DNA from: Truepera sp965215315 | Lineage (GTDB): Bacteria > Deinococcota > Deinococci > Deinococcales > Trueperaceae | NCBI GenBank assembly: GCA_965215315.1 | Contig: CBDCDB010000008.1 | Location: 124,001-188,000, forward strand | Length of the DNA: 64,000 nucleotides | Direction: 5' to 3' | Part shown: in pieces, positions 16,768 to 24,544 of the stretch | Numbering within the stretch: position 1 is the stretch's first letter | Layout: the number at the start of each line of letters is the position of its first letter | Notes under the pieces: generated by a model | The model's input: the letters and a program-made list of their open reading frames with translations, nothing else | Told to the model about the DNA's origin: nothing | Databases searched by the model: none | Position numbers and translations under genes: made by a program

Positions 16768-17603
16768 CTAGAAGCCATCTCAAAAACGAATAGTCAGCTG
16801 CATAGCTGTTAGAACGGTGGTATGGAACTCACCGATGAACAGTGGGAAGTACTAGGGCCGCTCATTCCCGAACCAGCTCGACGCAAAGATGGCAAAGGCC
16901 GTCCCAGACGAGAACCACGAGCGATACTTAAGGGCATCTGCTGGATATTACGAACGGGCGCACAGTGGGCTGATTTACCCGAGCGCTATCCGCCCTATCA
17001 GACGTGCCATCGGCGCTTTCAAGAATGGGAGAGAAACGGCGTGTTGCGGCAGATTCTAGAGACTTTAGCGCATGACCCCCTGCAGCGGGGCAAACTCGAC
17101 TTGTCGGAATGCTTTATCGACGGTACCTTTGTGGCTGCGAAAAAAGGGGGTCAGCAGTTGGTAAGACTAAACGGGGTAAGGGTAGCAAAGTCATGGCGGT
17201 ATCGGACGCTGGTGGTACTTGCCTCGCCCTGCACGTTACGTCTGCTAGCCCACATGAGGTCCGGTTGGTACACGCGACTCTCGCATCTCGACACGTCAGC
17301 GGCAAACCCGACAAGTTAATCGGTGACAAAGCGTATGACAGTGATCCGCTTGACGCTGAACTCGCCGAAGCAGGTGTTGAAATGATTGCGCCTCACCGAA
17401 GAAACCGTAAAAAAGCCAAGACGCAAGATGGACGTAAACTGAGGCGCTACAAACGGCGCTGGAAGATTGAACGGCTATTCGCCCACCTCGGCAACTTTCG
17501 CCGTCTGGTCGTTCGCTATGAACATCACTCCCTAAACTTCTTGGCCTTCCTGCATCTCGGCTGCATCAAATTACTGCTTAGGCGTTTTTGAGATGGCTTC
17601 TAG
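16768..17603 (+). mobile_element. IS5-family (IS427-like) insertion sequence, apparently complete
   Basis: A perfect 21-bp inverted repeat bounds the element: 16768-16788 and 17583-17603. Both ends carry CTAG outermost, which fits the TA/CTAG target preference of this group, so the true duplicated target may be part of the repeat and the element proper about 16772-17599. It carries one transposase gene in two frames joined by a -1 slip. The element lies immediately upstream of a small membrane-protein gene, whose ATG begins at 17604. Confidence 0.9.
16822..17591 (+). CDS. IS5-family transposase (two frames, probable -1 programmed frameshift)
   Basis: A DDE transposase of about 256 aa made from two overlapping frames. 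ORF1 (16822-17319) has the DUF4096-type N-terminus (MELTDEQWEVLGPLIPEP, GICWILRTGAQWADLPERY) and the first Asp (SECFIDGTFVAAKK). ORF2 continues with GKTKRGKGSKVMAVSDAGG, then IGDKAYDSDPLDAEL and RRWKIERLFAHLGNFRRL (the E motif). The switch is at a run of six A and five G (17140-17150). A -1 slip there joins AAKK directly to RGSAVGKTKRG. IS427-group elements are known to use this slip, so the two-frame form is expected rather than a defect. Confidence 0.9.
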
Positions 17604-17810
17604 ATGATAACGACTTTGATTATGGCGATTCCGCTGATCAGCCTTGTTGCCATTACCTACTGGGCAGCCTCCGGCAACACCAACATCAGCAAACAAAACT
17701 TCGCCAGGGCGTCTATCACCTGGTTTTTTGTCAGCCTGGTCATTGTTTTTGTCTTGAGTACGACCGGCGCACGCGTTGGTCTTTCAGGTATAGGCGGCGC
17801 AGGTAACTGA
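17604..17810 (+). CDS. small hypothetical membrane protein (68 aa)
   Basis: I do not recognise a family. Two hydrophobic segments are predicted, about residues 2-21 and 40-55, with a polar linker (SGNTNISKQNFARAS) and a glycine-rich tail. The first ATG (17604) directly abuts the IS5-family repeat; ATG 17622 is an alternative. Any original promoter and ribosome binding site lies on the far side of the insertion, so expression now depends on the element. The terminator at 17852-17880 follows. Confidence 0.5.
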   Translation: MITTLIMAIPLISLVAITYWAASGNTNISKQNFARASITWFFVSLVIVFVLSTTGARVGLSGIGGAGN

Positions 17811-17851
17811 ACTACATTTATAAACACACCATAAGACGCCCTCAAAACGCC

Positions 17852-17880
17852 AAAAGCGAGGCCCGTAGACCTCGCTTTTT
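17852..17880 (+). terminator. rho-independent terminator
   Basis: AAAAGCGAGG (17852-17861), an 8-nt loop, then CCTCGCTTTTT (17870-17880). The stem is flanked by A-runs and T-runs, so it can act in both directions. It serves the 68-aa membrane-protein gene, and possibly the ATP-grasp cluster from the other side. Confidence 0.85.
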
Positions 17881-17975
17881 CCCCGGCGGAAAAATCCTCA
17901 CAAAGAGTATAAAACAGCCTTTTATGTGGACGATAGGTCGGTTTATCCTTCCGGTAAAGTATCGCCGTACCGGGT

Positions 17976-19238
17976 TCAGGCCGGGCGTTCAGCCTCGAGC
18001 CAGTGCTGCATCAGTCCCCGGTAGTGCGCCGTAAACGTCTCGTGTTCGTGTGCCGGAAAGGTCGTTTCTACGGTGCGCCGCAAAATCACGTCGAACTCAC
18101 CGCTCCCGACAAGTTCCCACATCGCTTCGTCGAGTCCGGCGAGTTCTTCGGCCCGAAACGCTTTAAAGCGTTCGGTGTCGAAGTAGGCGTCGGCGAGCCG
18201 TTCATACTCACTGAGCTTTTCGTCGTAACTCCGCTCCGAGTCGGCAATCTTAAAGTAGCGCTCCAAGTCCATCGTCACGCGCGGTTGCCGCTCTGTCACG
18301 CCGCAAAACACACTCCACGCCAGCAAAGCTTTGATCGCCCAGGAAAAATAGTAGTGCAAACTCGTCAGGGCGATGTCGAGGCAGGCGTTGGCAAAATCTA
18401 TCGGCCAGAGCGTCCCGTCCTTGAGCAGCGCCTCGCACGAGTTGAACTCCCAGCGAAACACCGCGTTGATGATTTTGGTGATCACCCGCGCTTCACGTCC
18501 GGTATCGGCGTCTAAAAAGTCGTGCCGGACGTTGTAACGTCCGTGCAGGGGGTGCGCGGGGTCGCAAGACAGGCTGATAATCTGCGGCCCGACACCTAAA
18601 GAGCGGACGAACGCCTAGAAGTCGACGGCTTTTTGCAGGTGCACAATCATATTGCCCGAAGCGTCGTAGCTCCGCTGCAATTCGCCTGCGTCCTTGACGC
18701 CCGAAACGCCGCGCCAGCCGCCGTCAAAAGGTTTCATAAACAGCGGGTAGCCGATTTCATCGGCAATTTTCGGTAGGTCGAATAGATTGTGATAGCGCTC
18801 GGCGGTGCGGCGAAACTTTTGGGTAGCCGGGCCTTCTTTCGGCGGCAACAGCCAGGTTTCGGGGATGTGCAGGCCCAACCGGAGCATGACGCAGTAGGCG
18901 GTATGTTTTTCCATGCTCTGAAAGGTAAAGGGATTGTTCAGCAGATAGGTGCCGTTGACCATGGCGGCCTTTTTCAGCCACTCGCGCGGGGTGGTGTGCC
19001 ACCAGGCGAGGCGGTTGATGACCAGGTTGTAAGAGGTCGGTGCGGCGAGATTGAAGGGGTGGATACGGACGCGCTCGAGGTCAAATTGGTATGTTTTACG
19101 GCCCCGTTTGGTGGGTTTCAAAAACCGCCCCGCGAGCGCTTCTAGGGCGCTCGGCCAGTCGTCTTCGTCACCCAAGAGCAGGCCCAGTTTTTTTGTGACG
19201 AGGTTGTTTGCCGATACTTTGCTCGTACGCCTCCGCAC
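17976..19238 (-). pseudogene. ATP-grasp-fold protein interrupted by an amber codon
   Basis: A single frame of about 420 codons runs from GTG 19238 to 17976 with one TAG at 18617-18615. The N-terminal part (207 aa) has the ATP-grasp lid region YPLFMKPFDGGWRGVSGVKDAG. The part after the stop (SLGVGPQIISLSCDP, RWEFNSCEALLKDGTLWPIDFANACLD) carries the metal-binding acid and Asn of the catalytic domain. The codon after DF is TAG where glutamate (GAG) would fit, so a single substitution splits the gene. A -10-like TATAGA lies 5 nt before the GTG. It follows two esterase genes on the same strand. Substrate unknown; relatives ligate amino acids or peptides. Confidence 0.75.
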
Positions 19239-19469
19239 ATCCTTCTATAACCGTAACAGTAATTCCGGTATTATTCCGCGTGCAGCCCGGTGGCGTCTAG
19301 CCTAGTGACCGTCCCAGGTGGTACGCCAGCTGTTTTTGCCACTAAAACTAGTGATGCTCGGCGTTGTGTCCCCAAATGTCGCGCTCATGAGGGGCGCCTT
19401 TTTCGGCCAGCAAATCCGCCAAACGGTGCGTATCGCGCAAACACTTCTCCTCCCACGCACCTTGACATA

Positions 19470-20448
19470 GCATTTGCAAAATAGGTTACGACACACGATA
19501 GTAAGGAATGCGAGCGTACTCGGAAGACTTAAGAACGAGAATCGTAATAGCAGTTGAGGAAGAAGGGCTTGCTAAGGTAGAAGTAGCAAGACGTTTCAAA
19601 ATAGACCGAGCGACGGTTTATCGTTACCTAGCACGCGCTGGGCAAGGCGAACTCAAAGCGAAAACCTCACCAGGCCGCACCCGCAAGCTAACCCCGGAAC
19701 AGGTGCAGGCGTTTAAGCGGCAGCTCGAGGCGCATAGCGATGAGACGCTGATAGAACATGCTGAACGGTTTGCCGAGGAACAGAGCGTCAACCTCGCCTT
19801 TTCGACGGTGAACTTGTATTGCAAACGACTGGGTATCACGCGTAAAAAAAGCGTCTCTACGCCAAAGAACGGGACGAAGCTGCTCGCGAACAGTGGTTAG
19901 CCGAAGTCACCCGGCTCGAGGCCGAAGACTTTGTGTTTCTAGATGAAAGCGGGGCGTGGTTGGGACTGACCCGCACCTACGCCCGCTCAGCTAAAGGAAC
20001 CCGTGCAGTCGATGACGCCCCCAGACGCAGAGAAGGCAAGCTCAGCTTAATCGCTGCAATTACCCCACAAGGACTCGACCCTGAACGTTGCCTGATTCAT
20101 CCCGGTGCTGTAGATACTACGGCGTTTCTCACCTACTTGCGTGAGGTACTCGTCCCCACGCTAAACCCTGGACAAGTGGTGTTTATGGATAACTTCACCA
20201 TTCACCACAACAAAAACGTCAGGCGACTCGTTGAAGGTGCAGGCTGCTACCTTGGCTACCTCCCAACCTACTCACCCGACTTTAATCCCATCGAACTCGT
20301 CTTCTCTAAAGTCAAAGCCTTTCTTAGAAAAGCCCGCGCAACTCTTGTCGCCGACCTCATCAACGCTATCGCTAAAGCTATTGCTACCGTCTCACCGCAA
20401 GAGGTTCAGAACTGCTTTAATCACTGTGGCTATGATTGATGCAAATGC
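19470..20448 (+). mobile_element. IS630-family element inserted in the esterase pseudogene
   Basis: The ends are GCATTTGCA (19470-19478) and TGCAAATGC (20440-20448), inverted, flanked on both sides by the TA duplication (19468-19469 and 20449-20450) expected for IS630/Tc1-mariner elements. Removing the element with one TA rejoins the host gene in frame, which fixes the boundaries to the base. Length is about 980 bp with one transposase gene. Confidence 0.92.
19508..20439 (+). CDS. IS630-family transposase (two frames, probable -1 frameshift)
   Basis: The N-terminal half (19508-19900) has a helix-turn-helix (AKVEVARRFKIDRATVYRYL). The C-terminal half (read to 20437-20439) has the DDE catalytic core: FVFLDESGAWLG, VVFMDNFTIHHNKNVR and YLPTYSPDFNPIELVFSKVK. 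The frame changes at a run of seven A before GCG (near 19845-19852). A -1 slip joins RK directly to KKRLYAKERDEAAREQWL. Slippage on A-runs is known for many IS630 members, so the element may be active. Confidence 0.88.
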
Positions 20449-21009
20449 TAACACTAGAATCAGATGGGCGTTCTGCCGAACGAATGCCAGGTGTGCCCCC
20501 GTAAAGTTCGGCACATACGCCACCGGATTGTTGAATAAATTTCTTGCGAGCTGCTCGGCCCGGTGATGGTCTCTAAGTCGTAACGTCCGCTAAGGCAGAG
20601 CGCATACGGAAAAAGGTGCGGGTGTTTGAGGGCAAAGTTTGCCGCGTGAAACGCCCCAACCGAACAGCCGGTGAGGCAACCGTTAGGCTGCCGTCTCCAC
20701 AATCGGCGCAAACCGCTCCCAGCAGCGTCTGCACGACGAAGTCCTCGTAAGCGCCGTGCTGGAGTGCCCGTTCGTGCGGGTCTCCGTGCGAAAGCCAGGA
20801 CTCGAGGTCTAAACTCTCCGGGCAGTAAACCTTGAGCTTCCCGGCCTCAATCAATGGGGTGACCGCCGCAATCATGCCGTTCGCTTCAAAGTCGAAAAAC
20901 TGTCCGCCCCTGGGCGGAAACGCAACGAGCGGCGCACCGTAATGCCCGAATGCCAGCACCTGCACGTCGCGTCCAATGGCGGGGCTGCAAAGACGCTCGT
21001 AACGTCGCC

Positions 21010-21855
21010 TCACAGGGTTTTGCCGCCCAGTTCCGGTGGAAAGAAGTAGGCCAACACCTTGGGAAACCGCGCGGCCCACGACGCTTCACTGTGTGTCGCA
21101 CCCGGAAAAAAGTGATAGACGAACTCTCGGCCCTCTTGATAACCGGCTTTGAGAAGCGCGTCTCTAGCCAAAAGCGTCACCGTTTTATTGTCATCCGAGT
21201 CGCCTTCACCCTCATCCGAACCGAGCCACACGCGCACGTCCTGCACGGGTTTACGCTTCAGGCGGCGGAGCGTCTCGAGGCTGCCTTTATGCTCGGTTGC
21301 CCAGAACGACGACGACATGACGCCGTGATGCTTGGCAAACTCAGGGTGTTCAAACGCCAGATACGCCGAAAAAAGCCCGCCCATCGACGAACCGTAAGTC
21401 GCGGTGTGCTCGCGCCCCGGCAGTACCCGGAAATGTGTGGCAATAAAGTCTGAAATCTGGCGGTACTCGCGGTAAAGCTCATCGGCCCGTCCGCGCGGTG
21501 TGCGGCGGAGGTTGCGTCTAGGCGTGTCGGGCAGACGGCTGTAGGGGGGTTGGTACTCCTCGAGCCTGTTCTCCCCGCCGTTACTGACCCCGACAATGAC
21601 GCAAGGCCGAACCCGGCCTGCTGCAATCACGGCGTCCGCTGCGTGTTCAGCCCGCCAGGTCTCGCCGAACGCGTCTTCGGAAAACGTTTCAAAACAGTTT
21701 TGTCCGTCGTGTAGATAGAGAACAGGATAGCGCGTCCCCGCCTCGTCCGGGTCGTGATAACCGGGGGGCAGATAGACGTAAAGTGCACGTCCGCCCAAAC
21801 GTCCCGGAAAGGGCAATTTGCGTACTTCGGAGCCGGTCACAGGGGGCGCAGCCAT
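21010..21855 (-). CDS. esterase-family alpha/beta hydrolase
   Basis: A 281-aa hydrolase of the esterase D / enterochelin-esterase-like group. The nucleophile elbow is YGSSMGGLFSAYLAFEHP near residue 145, and the family's LYLHDGQNCF motif precedes it. A late His (PGATHSEASW) completes the triad. The frame is open back to 22407 through the MFS gene's antisense, but ATG 21855 (MAAPPVTGSEVRKLPFPG) is the sensible start and has TACACT 7 nt upstream. It heads the esterase, esterase, ATP-grasp cluster in which the two later genes are broken. The substrate is unknown. Confidence 0.85.
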   Translation of the reverse strand: MAAPPVTGSEVRKLPFPGRLGGRALYVYLPPGYHDPDEAGTRYPVLYLHDGQNCFETFSEDAFGETWRAEHAADAVIAAGRVRPCVIVGVSNGGENRLEEYQPPYSRLPDTPRRNLRRTPRGRADELYREYRQISDFIATHFRVLPGREHTATYGSSMGGLFSAYLAFEHPEFAKHHGVMSSSFWATEHKGSLETLRRLKRKPVQDVRVWLGSDEGEGDSDDNKTVTLLARDALLKAGYQEGREFVYHFFPGATHSEASWAARFPKVLAYFFPPELGGKTL

Positions 21856-21868
21856 AAGCTTTAGTGTA
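21856..21868 (-). promoter_or_regulatory. leaderless-type -10 box of the esterase cluster
   Basis: On the minus strand TACACT (21868-21863), 7 nt (AAAGCTT), then ATG 21855. The identical hexamer TACACT is used before the DUF4105 gene and the zur-like gene. Confidence 0.6.
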
Positions 21869-21899
21869 AGCGCCACAAGGGGATAAATAAGGCTATTTT

Positions 21900-23090
21900 T
21901 TACGGCGTTTGAGATGCAGATGCCGTTTTTGGTTTGACCCGTGAAAGCACCTCGTAAAGTCCTAACAGCAAAAGCGCAAAAAACAAGAGCGACGCGCCGA
22001 CGACCCAAAGGCCCAAGGCGTGGGCGACGACCCCGACGAGTCCCGTAAGGGTTGCCCCGCCAAGCCCCGCCGCCGCAATCTGAAAGCCGATGGCGCTGTC
22101 CGCGTGGGTGCGCCCGACCCGGCCCGGAGTCAGGCTGATCAGCGAGGCGAAAATAGGCGCTAAAAAGAAGCCGATCATCACGAGGCCCACCAGCGAGAGG
22201 GAGCGGGTGGGCTCGAGCCAAAACAGCAGTGCCCCTACAGCGGTCGCCAGCATACAGAGTCGCAACGTTTGGGTCAGCGGTACCCGGTCGGCGATAAAAC
22301 CAAACAACACCCGCCCGACCATCAGTCCACCCCAGTAGAGGCTGACCCAAACGCCCGCCGTACTCGCTGCCACGCCGCGCTCTAAGGTCAGGAGCGAATA
22401 ACTCCACTGCCCAGCCACGAGTTCAACACCGGTATAGACGAAAAAAACCAGCATCCCGAGTTGTACACTAGGCTGTCTCAGGGTGTCGCGGGTACGCGCC
22501 GGAACCACCGGCGGCGCGTCCTCCGAAGCGGTCTCGGCAACCCGCAACCAGCGCCCCCGCGTCAGAAAAAAAGTAAGGGCTAAAGCGACCTGTGCGCCGC
22601 CGACAATCACATAGGCGTAGCGCCATGACAACCCGGCAGTCAGGACGGCGGTGACAATCAGCGGTCCCGCTGTGGTGCCGAGGCCGAAGAATGCGTGAAG
22701 CCAGTTGAGGATGCGGGCGCTGAAATGCGTTGCGCCGTAGGCGTTGAGTCCTGCGTCTACTGCGCCGCCACTTAACCCGCCCAAGAAACCGAGCGCGAGC
22801 ATCAGCGGCCAAAAAGGGGTCAGCGCGTAGCCCAGCAAGGCTGTTGCCGCCGCTGCCGTTGAAAGCGCCAAGACGCTGCCGATGGGTAACACCCGGAGGA
22901 TACGACCGGAGAGGAAGCTCGAGGTCAAATAGCCCGCCGTACTAAAGGCTAAAAGCAGCCCGAGCGAGTCGAGCGGCAGCCCGAAACTTCCCCGAATCGA
23001 AGGCCATGCGACCCCCAAAAGGCCGTCGGGGAGGCCCAGACTGATAAAGGCTAAAAAGGCGAGGAGAGCTAAGAAGGTGCGCGGAGACAT
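21900..23090 (-). CDS. MFS transporter
   Basis: A 396-aa major facilitator with about 12 hydrophobic segments. The loop 2-3 signature is in SGRILRVLPIG and its C-half repeat in VGRVLFGFIADRVPLTQTLR. The family resembles the FucP/YfkF-like sugar or drug transporters with an LGLPDGLLGVAWPSIRGSFGL N-terminus. ATG 23090 is preceded by TAGCCT and 7 nt. It lies directly upstream of the esterase cluster (45-bp gap), so it may serve uptake or export of the same compound, though the esterase has its own -10 box. Substrate not predictable. Confidence 0.88.
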   Translation of the reverse strand: MSPRTFLALLAFLAFISLGLPDGLLGVAWPSIRGSFGLPLDSLGLLLAFSTAGYLTSSFLSGRILRVLPIGSVLALSTAAAATALLGYALTPFWPLMLALGFLGGLSGGAVDAGLNAYGATHFSARILNWLHAFFGLGTTAGPLIVTAVLTAGLSWRYAYVIVGGAQVALALTFFLTRGRWLRVAETASEDAPPVVPARTRDTLRQPSVQLGMLVFFVYTGVELVAGQWSYSLLTLERGVAASTAGVWVSLYWGGLMVGRVLFGFIADRVPLTQTLRLCMLATAVGALLFWLEPTRSLSLVGLVMIGFFLAPIFASLISLTPGRVGRTHADSAIGFQIAAAGLGGATLTGLVGVVAHALGLWVVGASLLFFALLLLGLYEVLSRVKPKTASASQTP

Positions 23091-23103
23091 GAGCGGCAGG
23101 CTA

Positions 23104-23445
23104 CCACGTGGAGTCAGCTCAAAATCTTAAACCGAAGCTGCTATTCTGACGTGAGCAACTACACAGAGCGCATAAGATACGCTGTTAAGGAGAGATAACG
23201 CGCTTAATGAAGTGTAATCCTTTACGTGGTCACATGTAGGTGCTACTATCCGGTCAGTTTTGCTTTTGCGGTGAAATTTAGTCGAGAGACGGAGACGCCG
23301 GTGAAAAGGTCAGCTGTTGCCGAACAGGGTTGTAAAAAGAGGCTGGCGTTGCCTGCTTCGTATCTTACTCTCGAGGTCAGAACCCAAAACTATCCAACCC
23401 GTTGGTTAGGCATCACTGATACGACGAACTATGAAGTAGGAGTTT
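23104..23445. other. 342-bp intergenic region, no gene recognised
   Basis: This is the gap between the MFS gene and the lipoprotein gene. A 77-codon frame at 23226-23459 has no recognisable domain and overlaps the lipoprotein start, so I do not call it. The region should hold the lipoprotein promoter: TATGAA at about 23430 lies close to the AGGAG ribosome binding site. No clear hairpin was noticed. Confidence 0.4.
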
Positions 23446-23889
23446 ATGCAATCAACTAGACTAGGTGTAAGTGTAGTGCTGTTGCTACTTATTCTGATGG
23501 GTTGTAAAGAACCTCCTGCTAATGTGGGGATGAGTGTCACAAATCTTCAAGCAAAGACGCTTTGTTTAGGCGGCCTAAAGGCGAAGGGTGGCTATATTGG
23601 CACAACTGTCGAAACAGAAAATGTTTTGCCCGGCACTATGGACAACGTTGATTTTATGACTCCTGAATTAGCAGGTACGCTTATAACAGTTGAAGCGTGG
23701 TGCTACGGGGCGGATGGCGAAGAAGTTGGTTACACGAAGGTTGCTGGTTCTTACCGCTATAGACCTTTGGTGAGTATTTCGATAAATCCACCTTTGCAAG
23801 GCGAGCCGCTCCCGGTAGATTGCAATGTGCCTGCCGAACAAAAAGGGAAGGAAATCTGTACTCAGGTTTCATTCATTGAAGGAGCGTAG
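23446..23889 (+). CDS. hypothetical lipoprotein
   Basis: A 147-aa predicted lipoprotein of unknown function. A signal peptide with lipobox (LLLLILMGC) places the lipidated Cys at residue 20. The mature part is mostly beta-rich and contains five further cysteines (for example LCLGGL, WCYGADG, VDCNVPAEQ, ICTQVSF), suggesting disulfides. TAGGAG lies 4 nt before ATG 23446. There is no clear operon partner. I recognise no family. Confidence 0.7.
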   Translation: MQSTRLGVSVVLLLLILMGCKEPPANVGMSVTNLQAKTLCLGGLKAKGGYIGTTVETENVLPGTMDNVDFMTPELAGTLITVEAWCYGADGEEVGYTKVAGSYRYRPLVSISINPPLQGEPLPVDCNVPAEQKGKEICTQVSFIEGA

Positions 23890-24095
23890 CTTCAGCAGTT
23901 GAAAAGTCAATAGGGTCGGCAAGTCAAACTCGGCAACGCTTTTTCGTGTGCCGAGTTTTGCTTGATTTCGCTCAGCAAAAATAGATTTACGCCTAGTAAT
24001 AGGCTTAGACTGCTTGAGAAAACAACCTCGAGTCCCCCAGAAGATAAAGTTAGGCGTACACCCGCTTTGGGTTGTCCTCATCTTCAGGAGGCACT

Positions 24096-24512
24096 ATGTC
24101 AGCTGTTCTCTGGGCGCTCGTCGCCATGTTTGCCTATTCGTTCGTCGCACCCTTCGTTAGCCGCGCCATCGGCGGCGGGATGCCGGGGTTTTTGGTACTT
24201 CTCATCACCTCGCTTATGCTCGTCGTCGGTTCATTTATGATTGCTCTGTTCACAGGTTCGCTCAGCCTGCGTGGGTTTTCGCACCCGGCAGCTTGGAACG
24301 CTTATCTGGCAGGGGGATTTCTGGCGGTCGGGATTGCCAGTTACTACCGCGCCCTGTCGCTCGGCGCAGTGAGCGTCGTCGTACCTATTTTCGGCCTTTT
24401 TATCGTGCTGAGTTCGGTTTTAGGCTTTTTTTCGGGTGAGCCGGTGACGCTGCGTAAGGTTTTGGGGATTGCACTCGCCGGTGTTGCTGTTTACCTTGTT
24501 GCAGGTTCGTAA
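24096..24512 (+). CDS. half-size EamA/DMT-type membrane protein
   Basis: A 138-aa protein with four to five hydrophobic segments, equal to one EamA (DUF6) repeat of the drug/metabolite transporter superfamily. The closing segment SVLGFFSGEPVTLRKVLGIALAGVAVYLV is typical of an EamA repeat end. Single-repeat members probably work as dimers. ATG 24096 has AGGAGG 5 nt upstream; the in-frame ATG at 24072 has none. No partner half is adjacent. The cargo is unknown. Confidence 0.75.
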   Translation: MSAVLWALVAMFAYSFVAPFVSRAIGGGMPGFLVLLITSLMLVVGSFMIALFTGSLSLRGFSHPAAWNAYLAGGFLAVGIASYYRALSLGAVSVVVPIFGLFIVLSSVLGFFSGEPVTLRKVLGIALAGVAVYLVAGS

Positions 24513-24532
24513 ACCTGGCTTCTACGCCGCTC

Positions 24533-24544
24533 TATACTTGGGCT
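24533..24544 (+). promoter_or_regulatory. leaderless-type -10 box of the acyl-CoA mutase gene
   Basis: TATACT (24533-24538), 6 nt (TGGGCT), then ATG 24545. This is the best match in the window to a consensus extended -10 immediately before a start codon. Confidence 0.65.

Larger units (their letters stand above)
19297..21013 (-). pseudogene. esterase-family alpha/beta hydrolase, frameshifted, with two stops and an IS630 insertion
   Basis: The frame starts at GTG 21013, overlapping the stop of the upstream esterase (GTGA). It reads RRRYERLCSPAIGRDVQVLA and FGHYGAPLVAFPPRGGQFFDF before a frameshift near 20690. The nucleophile elbow TGCSVGAFHAANFALKHPHLF follows in another frame, then a second shift near 20545 leads to NNPVAYVPNFTGAHLAFVRQ. 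An IS630 element then interrupts it. Deleting the element plus one TA restores a continuous frame (LILVLCQGAWEEK), which continues to DIWGHNAEHH, TAG, F, TAG, WQKQLAYHL. The two TAG codons stand where tryptophans (TGG) would fit. At least four independent lesions make this a true pseudogene. Confidence 0.85.

Noticed and set aside
20573..21079. 168-codon minus-strand frame starting MGRAVSQGVG
   Set aside because: Its first part is the out-of-family upstream extension of the esterase pseudogene; the proper start is GTG 21013.
23226..23459. 77-codon frame before the lipoprotein gene
   Set aside because: No ribosome binding site or recognisable domain, and it overlaps the lipoprotein start.
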